Assembly (NCBI RefSeq): GCF_009834125.1
Contig: NZ_CP047146.1
Location: 6,992,501 to 7,056,500, forward strand
Source: Streptomyces sp. GS7
Lineage (GTDB): Bacteria; Actinomycetota; Actinomycetes; Streptomycetales; Streptomycetaceae
Length of the DNA stretch: 64,000 nucleotides
Direction: 5' to 3'
A program made the translations under genes and the position numbers. Positions 8,552 through 16,200 of this stretch are shown here, piece after piece. Within the stretch, counting starts at the first letter, position 1, and every line of letters begins with the position of its first letter. Below the pieces are notes generated by a model. The model was not told the origin of the DNA and ran no database searches. It worked only from the letters and a program-made list of their open reading frames with translations.

Positions 8552-9451
8552 TCAGGGGCACTCGAGCAGGCGGGCGACGGCGAGGTCCTCGATGCCCAGG
8601 CCGATCGACCGGAAGAGGACCGGTCGCGCACCGGAAGGGGGCAGGCAGCCGCCGGTGAGGAGTTCGGGCAGATCACCGCGGAGTTGTTCGGCGGACCACA
8701 GATCCGCTTCCGCGGCGAGGACCATTTCCCCGGCCGCTGTGGTGACGGTTGGCCGGTAGTCGCCGTAGACCTCCATGGCGGGCAGTGCCGCGGGCGGGAT
8801 CTCGTGGGCGCGGGGCGCGTTGGTGCTGATCGATGTCACGACGGTGCCCGGCGGGAGGGCTGCTGCGTCGATGACGGGCTGCGCCGCCGAGGTGCAGAGC
8901 AGCACGACATCCGCGCCGGCCGCGGCCTCTTCCGCGCTGTGGGCCACCGTCACACCGTCCGGGGCCTTGGCCTCGGTCAGCGTGGGCGCGTACATGCGCA
9001 CCGAGGCGAACGCGCGGACGGCGCGGGCATAGCGCAAGTGCGCGTGTGCCTGGGGGCCGGAGCCGATCACGGCGAGCGTGGCAGCTTCGGGCCGGGCCAG
9101 GTGGTCGACGGCGAGCGCGCTGGTGGCGGCGGTGCGTTCCACGGTCAGCGCGTGGGCGTCGCACAGCAGCAACGGGCGACCGGTGCGGGTACTCATGACC
9201 AGCGTCCAGGCGGTGACGACCGCGCTCCGGCCGGTCCGAGGGAGGTACGGGGAGATCTTGAGGCCGTAGGTGTCGTCGAGTGCCGCCTGGTAGGCGATGA
9301 CGTCGCCGCCGCCGGGCAGCAGCATGAGAGTCTGGGGCGGCTGTACCGCGGAACCTTCGGCAAGCTTGGTGAACGCGGTGCGCAGGGCGTGCAGGACATC
9401 ACTGGGCGGTAGGTGGGGCAGGCGCTCCACCATGGGTATCATGTTGCTCAT
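8552..9451 (-). CDS. Ornithine cyclodeaminase/mu-crystallin family protein
   Basis: A 299-residue member of the family that includes ornithine cyclodeaminase, alanine dehydrogenase and imine reductases. The Rossmann motif LAVIGSGPQAHAHLRYARAV binds NAD(P). LKISPYLPRTGR lies in the catalytic domain, and the end VARLLECP is typical of the family. Three ATG codons lie close together (9451, 9442 and 9433) and none has a clear ribosome-binding site. The first lies inside a palindromic operator, so translation may begin at a later one or be leaderless. It heads an operon with the aminotransferase. Together they could interconvert an amino acid and its cyclic or keto form. Confidence 0.8.
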   Translation of the reverse strand: MSNMIPMVERLPHLPPSDVLHALRTAFTKLAEGSAVQPPQTLMLLPGGGDVIAYQAALDDTYGLKISPYLPRTGRSAVVTAWTLVMSTRTGRPLLLCDAHALTVERTAATSALAVDHLARPEAATLAVIGSGPQAHAHLRYARAVRAFASVRMYAPTLTEAKAPDGVTVAHSAEEAAAGADVVLLCTSAAQPVIDAAALPPGTVVTSISTNAPRAHEIPPAALPAMEVYGDYRPTVTTAAGEMVLAAEADLWSAEQLRGDLPELLTGGCLPPSGARPVLFRSIGLGIEDLAVARLLECP

Positions 9452-9460
9452 AATGAGCAA
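9444..9460. promoter_or_regulatory. Perfect palindromic operator between divergent genes
   Basis: TTGCTCATAATGAGCAA is a perfect 8-base inverted repeat around a central A. It covers the first start codon of the cyclodeaminase-like gene and lies 26 bases before the start of the XRE-cupin regulator. On the plus strand a TATAGT (9461-9466), suitable as a -10 hexamer, abuts it. The position suits autoregulation and control of the divergent operon by the regulator. Binding is inferred. Confidence 0.65.
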
Positions 9461-9485
9461 TATAGTGCACATGCAGGGGAGTGCT

Positions 9486-10076
9486 GTGTCAACACCGTCG
9501 CAGAGTGGCCCGACCGAGCCGTTCATCGAGCGCCTCGGCCGTGAGGTGCGCAGTCGCCGCCAGGGCGCGCGCCTGACCGTCCAGACGCTGGCCGACAAGG
9601 CGGGCCTCAGCCGGCGGATGCTCACCCAGATCGAGCAGGGAACGGCCAATCCGAGCCTGGTCACCGTCGACAAGATCGCCCGCGCTCTGGGCGTCGACTT
9701 CGCCACCCTGATCGCCCAGCCCACCACCGAGCCGTGCCACGTCTCCACGGCGGTCGAGGTCTGGAGCAGCCCCGCAGGCAGTCGCGCCGTGCTGCACGTC
9801 ACCAGCGCCCGCCGCGGCGGCGCGGAACTGTGGGAGTGGACCCTGGCGTCCGGTGACCGTTATCTGGCCCAGCCCGACCCCCCGGGTTCCGAGGAACTCA
9901 TCCTCGTCAGCACCGGAACGCTGCTGCTGGAAACCGAGGACCGCACAGTCCCCCTCGATGCAGGCGCCTCCGCCCGCCTGGCCAGCGACCGCCCCTACGC
10001 CTACAAAGCCCCCGACGACGGCGGACCGGTCAGCTTCATCCGGGTCGTCGAACTCGGCGCTCCCCGCACACCCTGA
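9486..10076 (+). CDS. XRE-family regulator with C-terminal cupin domain
   Basis: A 196-residue transcription factor. Residues about 15-75 form a lambda-repressor-like helix-turn-helix (LTVQTLADKAGLSRRMLTQI, then NPSLVTVDKIARALG). The rest is a cupin domain (GSEELILVSTGTLLLETED) expected to sense a small ligand. The GTG start at 9486 follows GGGGAG. The frame is open further upstream, but that would cross the operator. It is transcribed away from the cyclodeaminase/aminotransferase operon, which it most likely controls through the palindrome at 9444-9460. Confidence 0.88.
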   Translation: MSTPSQSGPTEPFIERLGREVRSRRQGARLTVQTLADKAGLSRRMLTQIEQGTANPSLVTVDKIARALGVDFATLIAQPTTEPCHVSTAVEVWSSPAGSRAVLHVTSARRGGAELWEWTLASGDRYLAQPDPPGSEELILVSTGTLLLETEDRTVPLDAGASARLASDRPYAYKAPDDGGPVSFIRVVELGAPRTP

Positions 10077-10139
10077 CCCAACCCGCTCTCCGGCTGGGCT
10101 CAGCTTTCCCGGCCGCGGTGCGGCGCCGCAGCAGGAGGC

Positions 10140-10506
10140 TGGTCAATGCCCCGGCCGCGGGCGGCCCGTACTCGCGGTCAGCGGGGACGGCGGCGCAATG
10201 TACTCCCTCGCCGAACCGGCCACCCTGCGCCAGCACGACCTGCCGGTCACCTGGCTGATCGTCGACGATGGCGGATGCGGCATCCTCCGCGAGTACATGA
10301 ACAGCTCCTCCGGCCAAGCCACGGCCACCGAGCTGACCCGCCCGGACTTCGCAGCACTGGCCGCTTCCTACGGAGTCCCCGCCACGGTGACCAGTTCCGA
10401 GCGCCCCGACGACCTGGCGGCCGCATTGGCCTCGGGCGGCCCGCACGTCATCAGACTGCCCTGCCAGCTGCGCATGTTCGCCGCCACCCACCTGCAGTTC
10501 ACCTGA
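10140..10506 (+). pseudogene. C-terminal fragment of TPP-dependent decarboxylase
   Basis: About 120 residues match the C-terminal thiamine-diphosphate domain of acetolactate-synthase or benzoylformate-decarboxylase-type enzymes. GRPVLAVSGDGGAMYSLAEP is the GDG metal/diphosphate motif, followed by LRQHDLPVTWLIVDDGGCGI and ILREYM. The N-terminal 400 or so residues are absent and no start with a binding site precedes it. It is a remnant, possibly of an enzyme that once worked with the neighbouring amino-acid genes. Confidence 0.75.
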
Positions 10507-10560
10507 CAACCCGCGGCACCTTGCCCTGCCCGACCCCTCTCCCACCCTCCGGAGAAGCGA

Positions 10561-10759
10561 TGACGTTCACCAGCATGTCCACTTCCGGTGCCCCGCTCCC
10601 CTCAGCCCCAACTGGATCAGCGACGGTGACCCGCTGCCGAAGCTGTACGGCGAGAAGGACGCGGACTTCCACGGAGCGGTCGCCGAGATGCAGCGTTCTC
10701 CGGTCTGGAGCGCGAGCAGGCCGCGCCCGACGCCGCGCTGGCCGAGCACCCGGACCCGG
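10561..10759 (+). other. Unrecognised coding remnant
   Basis: An ATG at 10561 with a GGAGAAGCG sequence before it opens a frame, but the most protein-like reading (NWISDGDPLPKLYGEKDADF) lies in a different frame a few bases later and breaks after some 60 residues. It looks like the 5' piece of a frameshifted gene that was cut where the emfourin gene ends. I cannot assign a family. Confidence 0.3.
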
Positions 10760-11026
10760 TCAGGCACCTTCGTGGAGCAGCCGCTCAAAGAGTTGGCGTT
10801 GGGCGTCGGTCAGGTGAGGGTCCGCGCAGTGCGCGGTGTGGTCATCCACGGTGATCTCGTACTCGAAGCCGTCGGGGACGACGGGCGGCGGCTCGGGGTG
10901 GCCGGCGGCCACCGCCTCCGTTGCGAGGTGTTCAAGTTCGGCGGCGTCGGGACGGTCTCCGGTCTCCAGTTCGGCGTGGAGTGTGATGCCTGCGAAGCCA
11001 CCGCTCCGGGTCACGCGGATGTGCAT
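10760..11026 (-). CDS. Emfourin-type protealysin inhibitor
   Basis: An 88-residue small protein beginning MHIRVTRSGGFAGI, the hallmark start of emfourin, the proteinaceous inhibitor of protealysin-like M4 proteases. The helical end (LTDAQRQLFERLLHEGA) also fits. It starts 25 bases downstream of the M4 protease gene on the same strand, the same gene pair known in Serratia. It probably stays in the cytoplasm and keeps the protease inactive, since neither protein has a signal peptide. Confidence 0.85.
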   Translation of the reverse strand: MHIRVTRSGGFAGITLHAELETGDRPDAAELEHLATEAVAAGHPEPPPVVPDGFEYEITVDDHTAHCADPHLTDAQRQLFERLLHEGA

Positions 11027-11051
11027 GGAGTTCCTTCGCGGGAGTCTGGGA

Positions 11052-12104
11052 TCAGCCGTTGCTGTTGACACCGACCTGCCCCCACGCCTTGCGTACCGCG
11101 TCCTCCTCGGCTCCCGCCCCGTAGAGGCTGTGGGCGGCTTCCGTGGTGGCCTGAGCGAACGTCTGGAAGTCGGCGTCGGAAGGCAGGGTGCCTGAGGTGA
11201 GGGTCTGGTACCAGATCCGTCCGGCCTTCTCCCACGCACAGCCGCCCAGCGCCTCGGCCACCAGGTAGAAAGCGTGGTTGGGGATGCCCGAGTTGATGTG
11301 CACCCCACCGGCGTCACGCACGGTGTTCACATAGTCGGCCATCACCGCGGGTTGCGGGTCCTTGCCCATCCGCGGGTCGTCGTAGGCGGTGCCGGGGGCC
11401 TTCATGGAGCGCAGTGCCACACCGTTGATGCCGGGGACGAGGACCCCCTCTCCGATCAGCCAGTCGGCATCCTCAGCGGTCTGCCGCAGGGTGTACTGCT
11501 TGGCCAGGGACCCGAAGACGTCGGAGATCGACTCATTGAGGGCGCCGGGCTGGCCCTGGTAGTCCAGACCCCCGGAATACTGGGTGACTCCGTGTGTGAG
11601 CTCGTGCGCGATGACGTCCAGGCATCCGGTGAAGTTGTGGAAGTGCCGCCCGTCCCCGTCGCCGAAGACCATCTGCCGGCCGTTCCAGAGGGCGTTGTTG
11701 AAGTTATGGCTGTAGTGGACGGTGGCGTCGAGCGGCAGTCCGGCGCCGTCGATGGAGCGGCGCTGGAAGACTTCGTAGTAGAACGTGAAAGTAGTTCCCA
11801 GGCTGTCGAACGCCTCGTTGACCGCCTGGTCTGTGGCCGGCGGGTCCTGCTCGCCCCTGGTTCGGCCGCCCGGCAGGTCCGTGCCCTGGCCGGCGTCGAA
11901 AATGGTGCGGTCGGGCTGGTCAGCGGCGGACGGCGGCGCGGCGGGTGCCGCGCCCGGGGCTGCCTGCAGCCGTTGCTGACGCTGCTGGTGGTCAAGTTCC
12001 CTGGTGCGCAAGCCGATCTCGCGCACTTCAGGATCGTCGGACTCCGCCAGAGCGTCGATGATGTGCGGCGGAACGATCGAGCAGACGTAGGCGTGATTCT
12101 CCAT
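11052..12104 (-). CDS. Protealysin-like M4 metallopeptidase
   Basis: A 350-residue zinc protease of the thermolysin family. The zinc and catalytic motif HELTHG lies near residue 168. The third zinc ligand is in NESISDVFG, and the catalytic histidine is in GGVHINSGIPNHAF. The N-terminus is a short propeptide with CSIVPPHIIDALAES, the protealysin-type PPL motif, and no signal peptide is present. This matches the protealysin group rather than classic secreted thermolysins. The ATG at 12104 is followed 1.05 kb later by the emfourin gene. How such proteases leave the cell is not known from sequence. Confidence 0.9.
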   Translation of the reverse strand: MENHAYVCSIVPPHIIDALAESDDPEVREIGLRTRELDHQQRQQRLQAAPGAAPAAPPSAADQPDRTIFDAGQGTDLPGGRTRGEQDPPATDQAVNEAFDSLGTTFTFYYEVFQRRSIDGAGLPLDATVHYSHNFNNALWNGRQMVFGDGDGRHFHNFTGCLDVIAHELTHGVTQYSGGLDYQGQPGALNESISDVFGSLAKQYTLRQTAEDADWLIGEGVLVPGINGVALRSMKAPGTAYDDPRMGKDPQPAVMADYVNTVRDAGGVHINSGIPNHAFYLVAEALGGCAWEKAGRIWYQTLTSGTLPSDADFQTFAQATTEAAHSLYGAGAEEDAVRKAWGQVGVNSNG

Positions 12105-12315
12105 GGCACCCACCGTCCCCCGACACGGGGCGGCCCTCCCGGCCTGCGGGCACGATTCGCCAGCATGGCGCACAGGAGGCACGTGCCATGGCCGAGAGGA
12201 TGTGCCCGACGCCGAGCAGGGTGTGGGGGGTTGGTCCTACGGTGGTAGTGGGGGCAGCCGCTGTAGCCAGCGGGGCCTCACTCCTCCAGTCCGCGCAATC
12301 TGCGGGAGGTGCCAG

Positions 12316-13665
12316 ATGTCATCGGACACCACGCTTCTGAGCCAGATAGACCACCTCGTGGTCCTCATGCAGGAAAACCGCTCCCTCGACAACATGCTCG
12401 GGTTCCTCTACACCGACCAAGGCAACCGCTCCCCGTCCGGTCAGCCCTTCGAAGGCCTGACCGGCACGGAGTCCAACCCGGACGGGAACGGCAGCAAAGT
12501 CACCGTCTTCCGGATCGACCACACCGAACCCGGCGCGTATTCCATGCCCGGCTCCATCCCCGGGGAGGAATACCACCGAGTCAACAACCAGCTGTTCGGT
12601 ACGCAACAGGTGGACACCCCCGCCCCCGCCGCGACCAACGAAGGCTTCGTCACCGACTTCGCGGAGATGTTCCCGACCAGGAAAGGCAACTCCCCGGACG
12701 TCACCGCGAGCGACATCATGGGCTGCTTCCCCCCGGAAGCGCTGCCCGTGCTGTCCGGCCTGGCCAAGGGCTACGCGGTGTGCGACCACTGGTACTGCTC
12801 GGTGCCGACCCAGACCATGCCCAACCGGGGCTTCGCCCTTGCCGGGACCAGCCTGGGCCTGGTGAGCGACACGGCATGCATGGCCCAGGTGAAGAACACG
12901 AAGCTCATGTTCGACACGCCCAGCATCTTCGGCCGACTCAGCGACAAGAACATCGACTGGGTGATCTACGGCTACAACCTCCTGCCGTTGACCAAGGCCA
13001 ACTTCCCCGATACCCAGCAGGCCGGTGCGCAGCACTTCGGCCACTTCATCGACTTCAAGAACGCCGCCGCCGACGGCTCCCTGCCCGCGTTCACCTTCCT
13101 GGAGCCCGCCTGGAAGCACGACGGAAACAGCCAACACCCCAACGACGACGTCGCATCGGGCGAGCAGCTCATCCTCGACGTGTACAACGCGCTGCGCACC
13201 GGGCCGGACTGGGCCAAGACCCTGCTGGTCATCACCTACGACGAACACGGCGGCTGCTACGACCACGTTCCGCCGCCCGCCGGTGCGGCAACGCCCGATC
13301 AACAGGCCGGAGAGGCCGGTTTCGACTTCACACGGTTCGGCGTGCGGGTACCCACGGTGCTGGTCTCCCCCCTCATCGAGGGCGGAACCGTCTTCCGCGT
13401 CCCCGACGGCAGCGTGCCGCTGGACCACACCTCAGTGCTCAAGACGATCGAGCAGCGGTGGGGGGTGCCTTCGCTCACCGCCCGGGACGCCGCCGCCCCC
13501 GGTATCGGAGGGGTCCTCACCCTGGACAAACCTCGCGATGACAATCCTCTGGACGGTGTCATCGTCCCCGTCCCCAAGGGCGAAAACCCCGCCCGGGCCG
13601 TGACCTCCCACCTCGAAGAGGTCTACAACAGCCTCGTCGCCGAGAACCTCCTCCCAGGCACCTGA
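12316..13665 (+). CDS. Phospholipase C/acid phosphatase-type phosphoesterase
   Basis: A 449-residue member of the phosphoesterase family PF04185 in the alkaline phosphatase superfamily. IDHLVVLMQENRSLDNMLGF carries the metal-binding Glu-Asn at the N-terminus. CDHWYCSVPTQTMPNRGFAL and TYDEHGGCYDHVPPP hold further metal ligands, and DHTSVLKTIEQRWG is the C-terminal signature. The start at 12316 follows GGGAGGT. No signal peptide is visible, unlike the secreted Tat-exported relatives, so it may act inside the cell or leave by another route. It is divergent from the M4 protease gene. Confidence 0.88.
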   Translation: MSSDTTLLSQIDHLVVLMQENRSLDNMLGFLYTDQGNRSPSGQPFEGLTGTESNPDGNGSKVTVFRIDHTEPGAYSMPGSIPGEEYHRVNNQLFGTQQVDTPAPAATNEGFVTDFAEMFPTRKGNSPDVTASDIMGCFPPEALPVLSGLAKGYAVCDHWYCSVPTQTMPNRGFALAGTSLGLVSDTACMAQVKNTKLMFDTPSIFGRLSDKNIDWVIYGYNLLPLTKANFPDTQQAGAQHFGHFIDFKNAAADGSLPAFTFLEPAWKHDGNSQHPNDDVASGEQLILDVYNALRTGPDWAKTLLVITYDEHGGCYDHVPPPAGAATPDQQAGEAGFDFTRFGVRVPTVLVSPLIEGGTVFRVPDGSVPLDHTSVLKTIEQRWGVPSLTARDAAAPGIGGVLTLDKPRDDNPLDGVIVPVPKGENPARAVTSHLEEVYNSLVAENLLPGT

Positions 13666-13762
13666 GAGCCGTCCGCCTCCGCGTCGCGACGTGTTCGTCT
13701 AAGAGCTCCTAACGCAACACTGGTAGCCGTGTCCTCCGGACGGGTGTGTCGGTTGCTTGGGT

Positions 13763-14190
13763 ATGGGCAAGCGGAACCCTCAACCCTGGCTGGTTGACGA
13801 TGAGTTGTGGTCGAGAATCGAGCCGTTGCTGCCATCGTCACCTGATGGTCGGCGGCGGCCGGGGCGGAAGAAGGCTCTGGAGGACCGCAAGGTGCTGTGC
13901 GGCATCCTGTTCGTCCTCTACACCGGCATCCAGTGGGAATGGCTTCCCGGTGAGCTCGGGTTCGGCTCGGGGATGACCTGCCGGCGGCGGCTGCGGGACT
14001 GGAACAACGCAGGGGTGTGGCAGCGGCTGCACGAGATGCTGCTGGACGAGCTGCGGGCCACCGACCGTCTGGACATGTCGCGGGCGGTGATCGACAGCTC
14101 CCACGTCCGGGCGCTCAAGGGCGGCCCAAAACCGGACGAAGCCCGGTCGACAAACCGGACGGAGCCCGGTCGACCGGGGCCGGCCGGGCT
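13763..14190 (+). pseudogene. IS5-family transposase, truncated N-terminal half
   Basis: The frame starts MGKRNPQPWLVDDELWSRIE and matches the first frame of the intact copy, including the DDE-domain region DMSRAVIDSSHVRALKGGPK. Just past the shared slippery site, a 23-base tandem duplication (14129-14151 and 14152-14174) alters the reading, and homology ends at about 14190. It cannot make an active transposase. Confidence 0.85.
14129..14174. repeat. 23-base tandem duplication in IS copy 1
   Basis: Two adjacent 23-base units beginning AAACCGGAC and ending GGTCGAC differ by one base. The intact IS copy has one unit. The duplication lies immediately after the CCCAAAA slippery site, so it would disrupt the frame used after slippage. 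Confidence 0.8.
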
Positions 14191-14278
14191 TCAAGCACCT
14201 CCGGGTGGCGGGGGAGGCAGCAGGGGGTGCCACGACGTTCCCGCCGCCAAGCCGTCTCAGCGAAGTCAAGTTCCCCGG

Positions 14279-14318
14279 TGCGGGGCTGTTTCAAGTCGTG
14301 CGGGGCTGTTTCAAGTCG
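14279..14318. repeat. 20-base perfect tandem repeat
   Basis: Two exact head-to-tail copies of TGCGGGGCTGTTTCAAGTCG. They lie in IS debris and are most simply a small slippage or recombination scar. Confidence 0.85.
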
Positions 14319-14499
14319 AAGAACTTGTCGTAGCCGACGAGCAATCGGGCTCCGTCGAAGCCCCGGACCGCGTCCTCGGCCCCGGGGGATCGCAGTAATG
14401 GAACCCGGCATGCCGATGCAACGAATCAGGAGTTCGCCGCACTCCACGGTAAAGCGAGCCCCCGGAATGCCGCGCATCTCGCCGTGCTTGCTGAAGCGC

Positions 14500-14552
14500 G
14501 GCGACCACTGCTCATCCGACAAGTCACTCGGGTACGGATTGCGTTCACTCAC
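14500..14552 (-). pseudogene. N-terminal scrap of IS5-family transposase
   Basis: A GTG at 14552 begins SERNPYPSDLSDEQWS, the same opening as the IS5-type transposases at 18514-19382 and 19847-20692. Homology ends after about 17 residues. It shows that a third element of that group once sat here. Confidence 0.7.
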
Positions 14553-14633
14553 CTCGCCGCACCACCGGACCACCGGCCGCGGACAGTAGATTCCGTCCGC
14601 ACCCACACACGGCCGGTGGATCCAGATTTCGGC

Positions 14634-15470
14634 TCAGGCGGCGACATTGAACCCGTGCCGGCTGCCGAGCGCAGTGAGGGTGGACTCGCCAGGAATGCCG
14701 TCGGCGTTGGCTCCGGTGAGCCCCTGGCTGCGCTGGAAAGCCGCGTAGGCGGCGATGATACGGGACCCGAAAGACCCGTCATCGCCGAACGCCGGCTCCA
14801 GCAGCCCCTCTTCGACCAGGGCCGCCTCCACGGGTTTGACGTCCGCCGGGAACGTGGTGTGCCCCTGGGCGGCGCCCGGGTCGGTGTGTGCGGCAGCGAC
14901 GACATGGGAGAGGCTGACCCTGATACCGGTAGGCGGGGGCGCGGAGGGGGCACCGGGTCGTGGAGCGCCCTTCTTCACCCACGCTTCGAGCGGGTCGCCG
15001 GGGCATAGGGTGGGGAAGCCATCACGGTGGCCTTTGATCTCCGCTCCGGCACCGCCCTGCTCTTGCAGGAGTTCGATGGCGTCACGGATACCGTCCAGAT
15101 GAGCATTGGTCGGCTGGGTGAGGCCGGAGTTGCCCACCATGCCGCACACCGAGTAGTGGTTCAGGTTGAGCTGGTGATTGCCATTCGCAGCTTGTAGTTT
15201 GTGCAGGCCACGCCCCTCGAAGACAAAGCCGTGCGGACAGACCACGAAGCTGTAGGCGATGTCGGAGTAGTTCTCCTTGCGGTTCGCCAGATGATCAGCC
15301 TGGATGGTCCGCACCCGGCCGGCACACTTGGGGTGGTTCTCCGGCTTGGCGAGATCGGCCGGGACAGCAGCACCCTCATAGTGGACCTTCACGCCCCGGG
15401 TGGACGCGATCTGCACGAGGGGCGAGCGGGGCGGCTTGGCCCCCCACTCGGCACGAGTGACGAGGTGCAT
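14634..15470 (-). CDS. N-acetylmuramoyl-L-alanine amidase with peptidoglycan-binding tail
   Basis: A 278-residue type 2 amidase/PGRP-like enzyme that cleaves the amide between muramic acid and the stem peptide. Its domain covers residues 1 to about 170: RAEWGAKPPRSP at the start, zinc-ligand histidine in VKVHYEG, YSFVVCPHGFVFEGRG in the core, and the second histidine region GHRDGFPTLCPGD. The C-terminal 60 residues (FGSRIIAAYAAFQRSQGL, DGIPGESTLTALG) are a peptidoglycan-binding domain. It lacks a signal peptide, as phage endolysins do. The start at 15470 is the only good ATG. Confidence 0.88.
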   Translation of the reverse strand: MHLVTRAEWGAKPPRSPLVQIASTRGVKVHYEGAAVPADLAKPENHPKCAGRVRTIQADHLANRKENYSDIAYSFVVCPHGFVFEGRGLHKLQAANGNHQLNLNHYSVCGMVGNSGLTQPTNAHLDGIRDAIELLQEQGGAGAEIKGHRDGFPTLCPGDPLEAWVKKGAPRPGAPSAPPPTGIRVSLSHVVAAAHTDPGAAQGHTTFPADVKPVEAALVEEGLLEPAFGDDGSFGSRIIAAYAAFQRSQGLTGANADGIPGESTLTALGSRHGFNVAA

Positions 15471-16200
15471 TCCTCACTCCCTTGCGAGTTGTGGGTCGAC
15501 GCCGTCGCATAGCGGCACGAAATCCGTGGGCTGAGCTGGCGAGAACGCGTCGGCACCGAACCACGAATCGAGTCGACTTGCCGCCGAGCCTGCGGTCCGA
15601 GGGGCTCATCGACGATCGACCGACGGTCGATCAGGCTGACCGTCGCGGGTCTCGTGAAGGGACGAGTGTGTTCCTTCTGGGCTCAGAGGCTGGGGTGCAA
15701 TCACGGACGGAAGGTGCGCCGTGTTGGGCACCTTTGCCTTACCGATACGCGAGTGCATAGGACGTCACCAAAGTCGGGTCGGTGAAGGCGCAAGTAACTG
15801 AGATCCCCAGGGGCCTTGCGCATCTCACCGCAGACGCGTGTGCGATGTTCGCGACTTTGCTGGCGCATAGCATGTACGTAGCGTCTTTATCAGGGTGCAT
15901 CTGCACGCTCGGGGAAGTCAAGCAATGCGGGCGGCGGCTGAAAGCCGCCCGATCTCTTTCTGTGCAGAGCCCTGGAGGATCAACGAAACGCAAGCATGAT
16001 TCTGCTGAGAGGGCCAAGAGGACAGCGGACACGTGTCCGCGGACAGCGTTCGTTGAGCAGATCAGCGGGCTCACATTCCGCCATGGCTGGCGAAGTGCCG
16101 GTCGGCAGACCGTGTTGCAGCGACTGGCGCTGATGCCGGCTGGCCGGGCTGATGCCCGCTAGCTGTTCGACGGCGGCCACGCGGAACGGATCCTCCGCGA
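15471..16200. other. Intergenic stretch with a palindrome, no gene recognised
   Basis: About 730 bases between the amidase and the IS481 element. Short open frames exist on both strands, including 15782-16162 on the plus strand, but none has a binding site and a family I recognise. The base composition is less GC-rich than the neighbours around 15780-16030. A 19-base palindrome sits at 15614-15632. Confidence 0.5.
15614..15632. repeat. Perfect 19-base palindrome
   Basis: GATCGACCG, a central A, then CGGTCGATC: a perfect 9-base inverted repeat. It lies about 145 bases upstream of the amidase start. It could be a repressor operator or a recombination site. No T-run follows, so it is not an obvious terminator. 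Confidence 0.6.

Larger units (their letters stand above)
13702..14190 (+). mobile_element. Truncated IS5-family element, copy 1
   Basis: It begins with the terminal repeat AGAGCTCCTAACGCAAC (13702-13718), the same as the intact copy at 26506-27400. The match continues through the first transposase frame and stops near 14190, within the start of the second frame. The right half and right terminal repeat are gone. Confidence 0.85.
14191..14633. other. IS debris with no intact gene
   Basis: About 440 bases between the truncated IS and the amidase. They contain a 20-base tandem repeat (14279-14318), a minus-strand transposase start (14500-14552), and short frames on the minus strand such as FTVECGELLIRCIGMPGSIT that I cannot assign. 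I see no complete gene. Confidence 0.6.

Noticed and set aside
12319..13428. Long minus-strand frame opposite the phosphoesterase
   Set aside because: It is a GC-rich shadow (glycine/valine/arginine text) of a gene with clear motifs on the plus strand.
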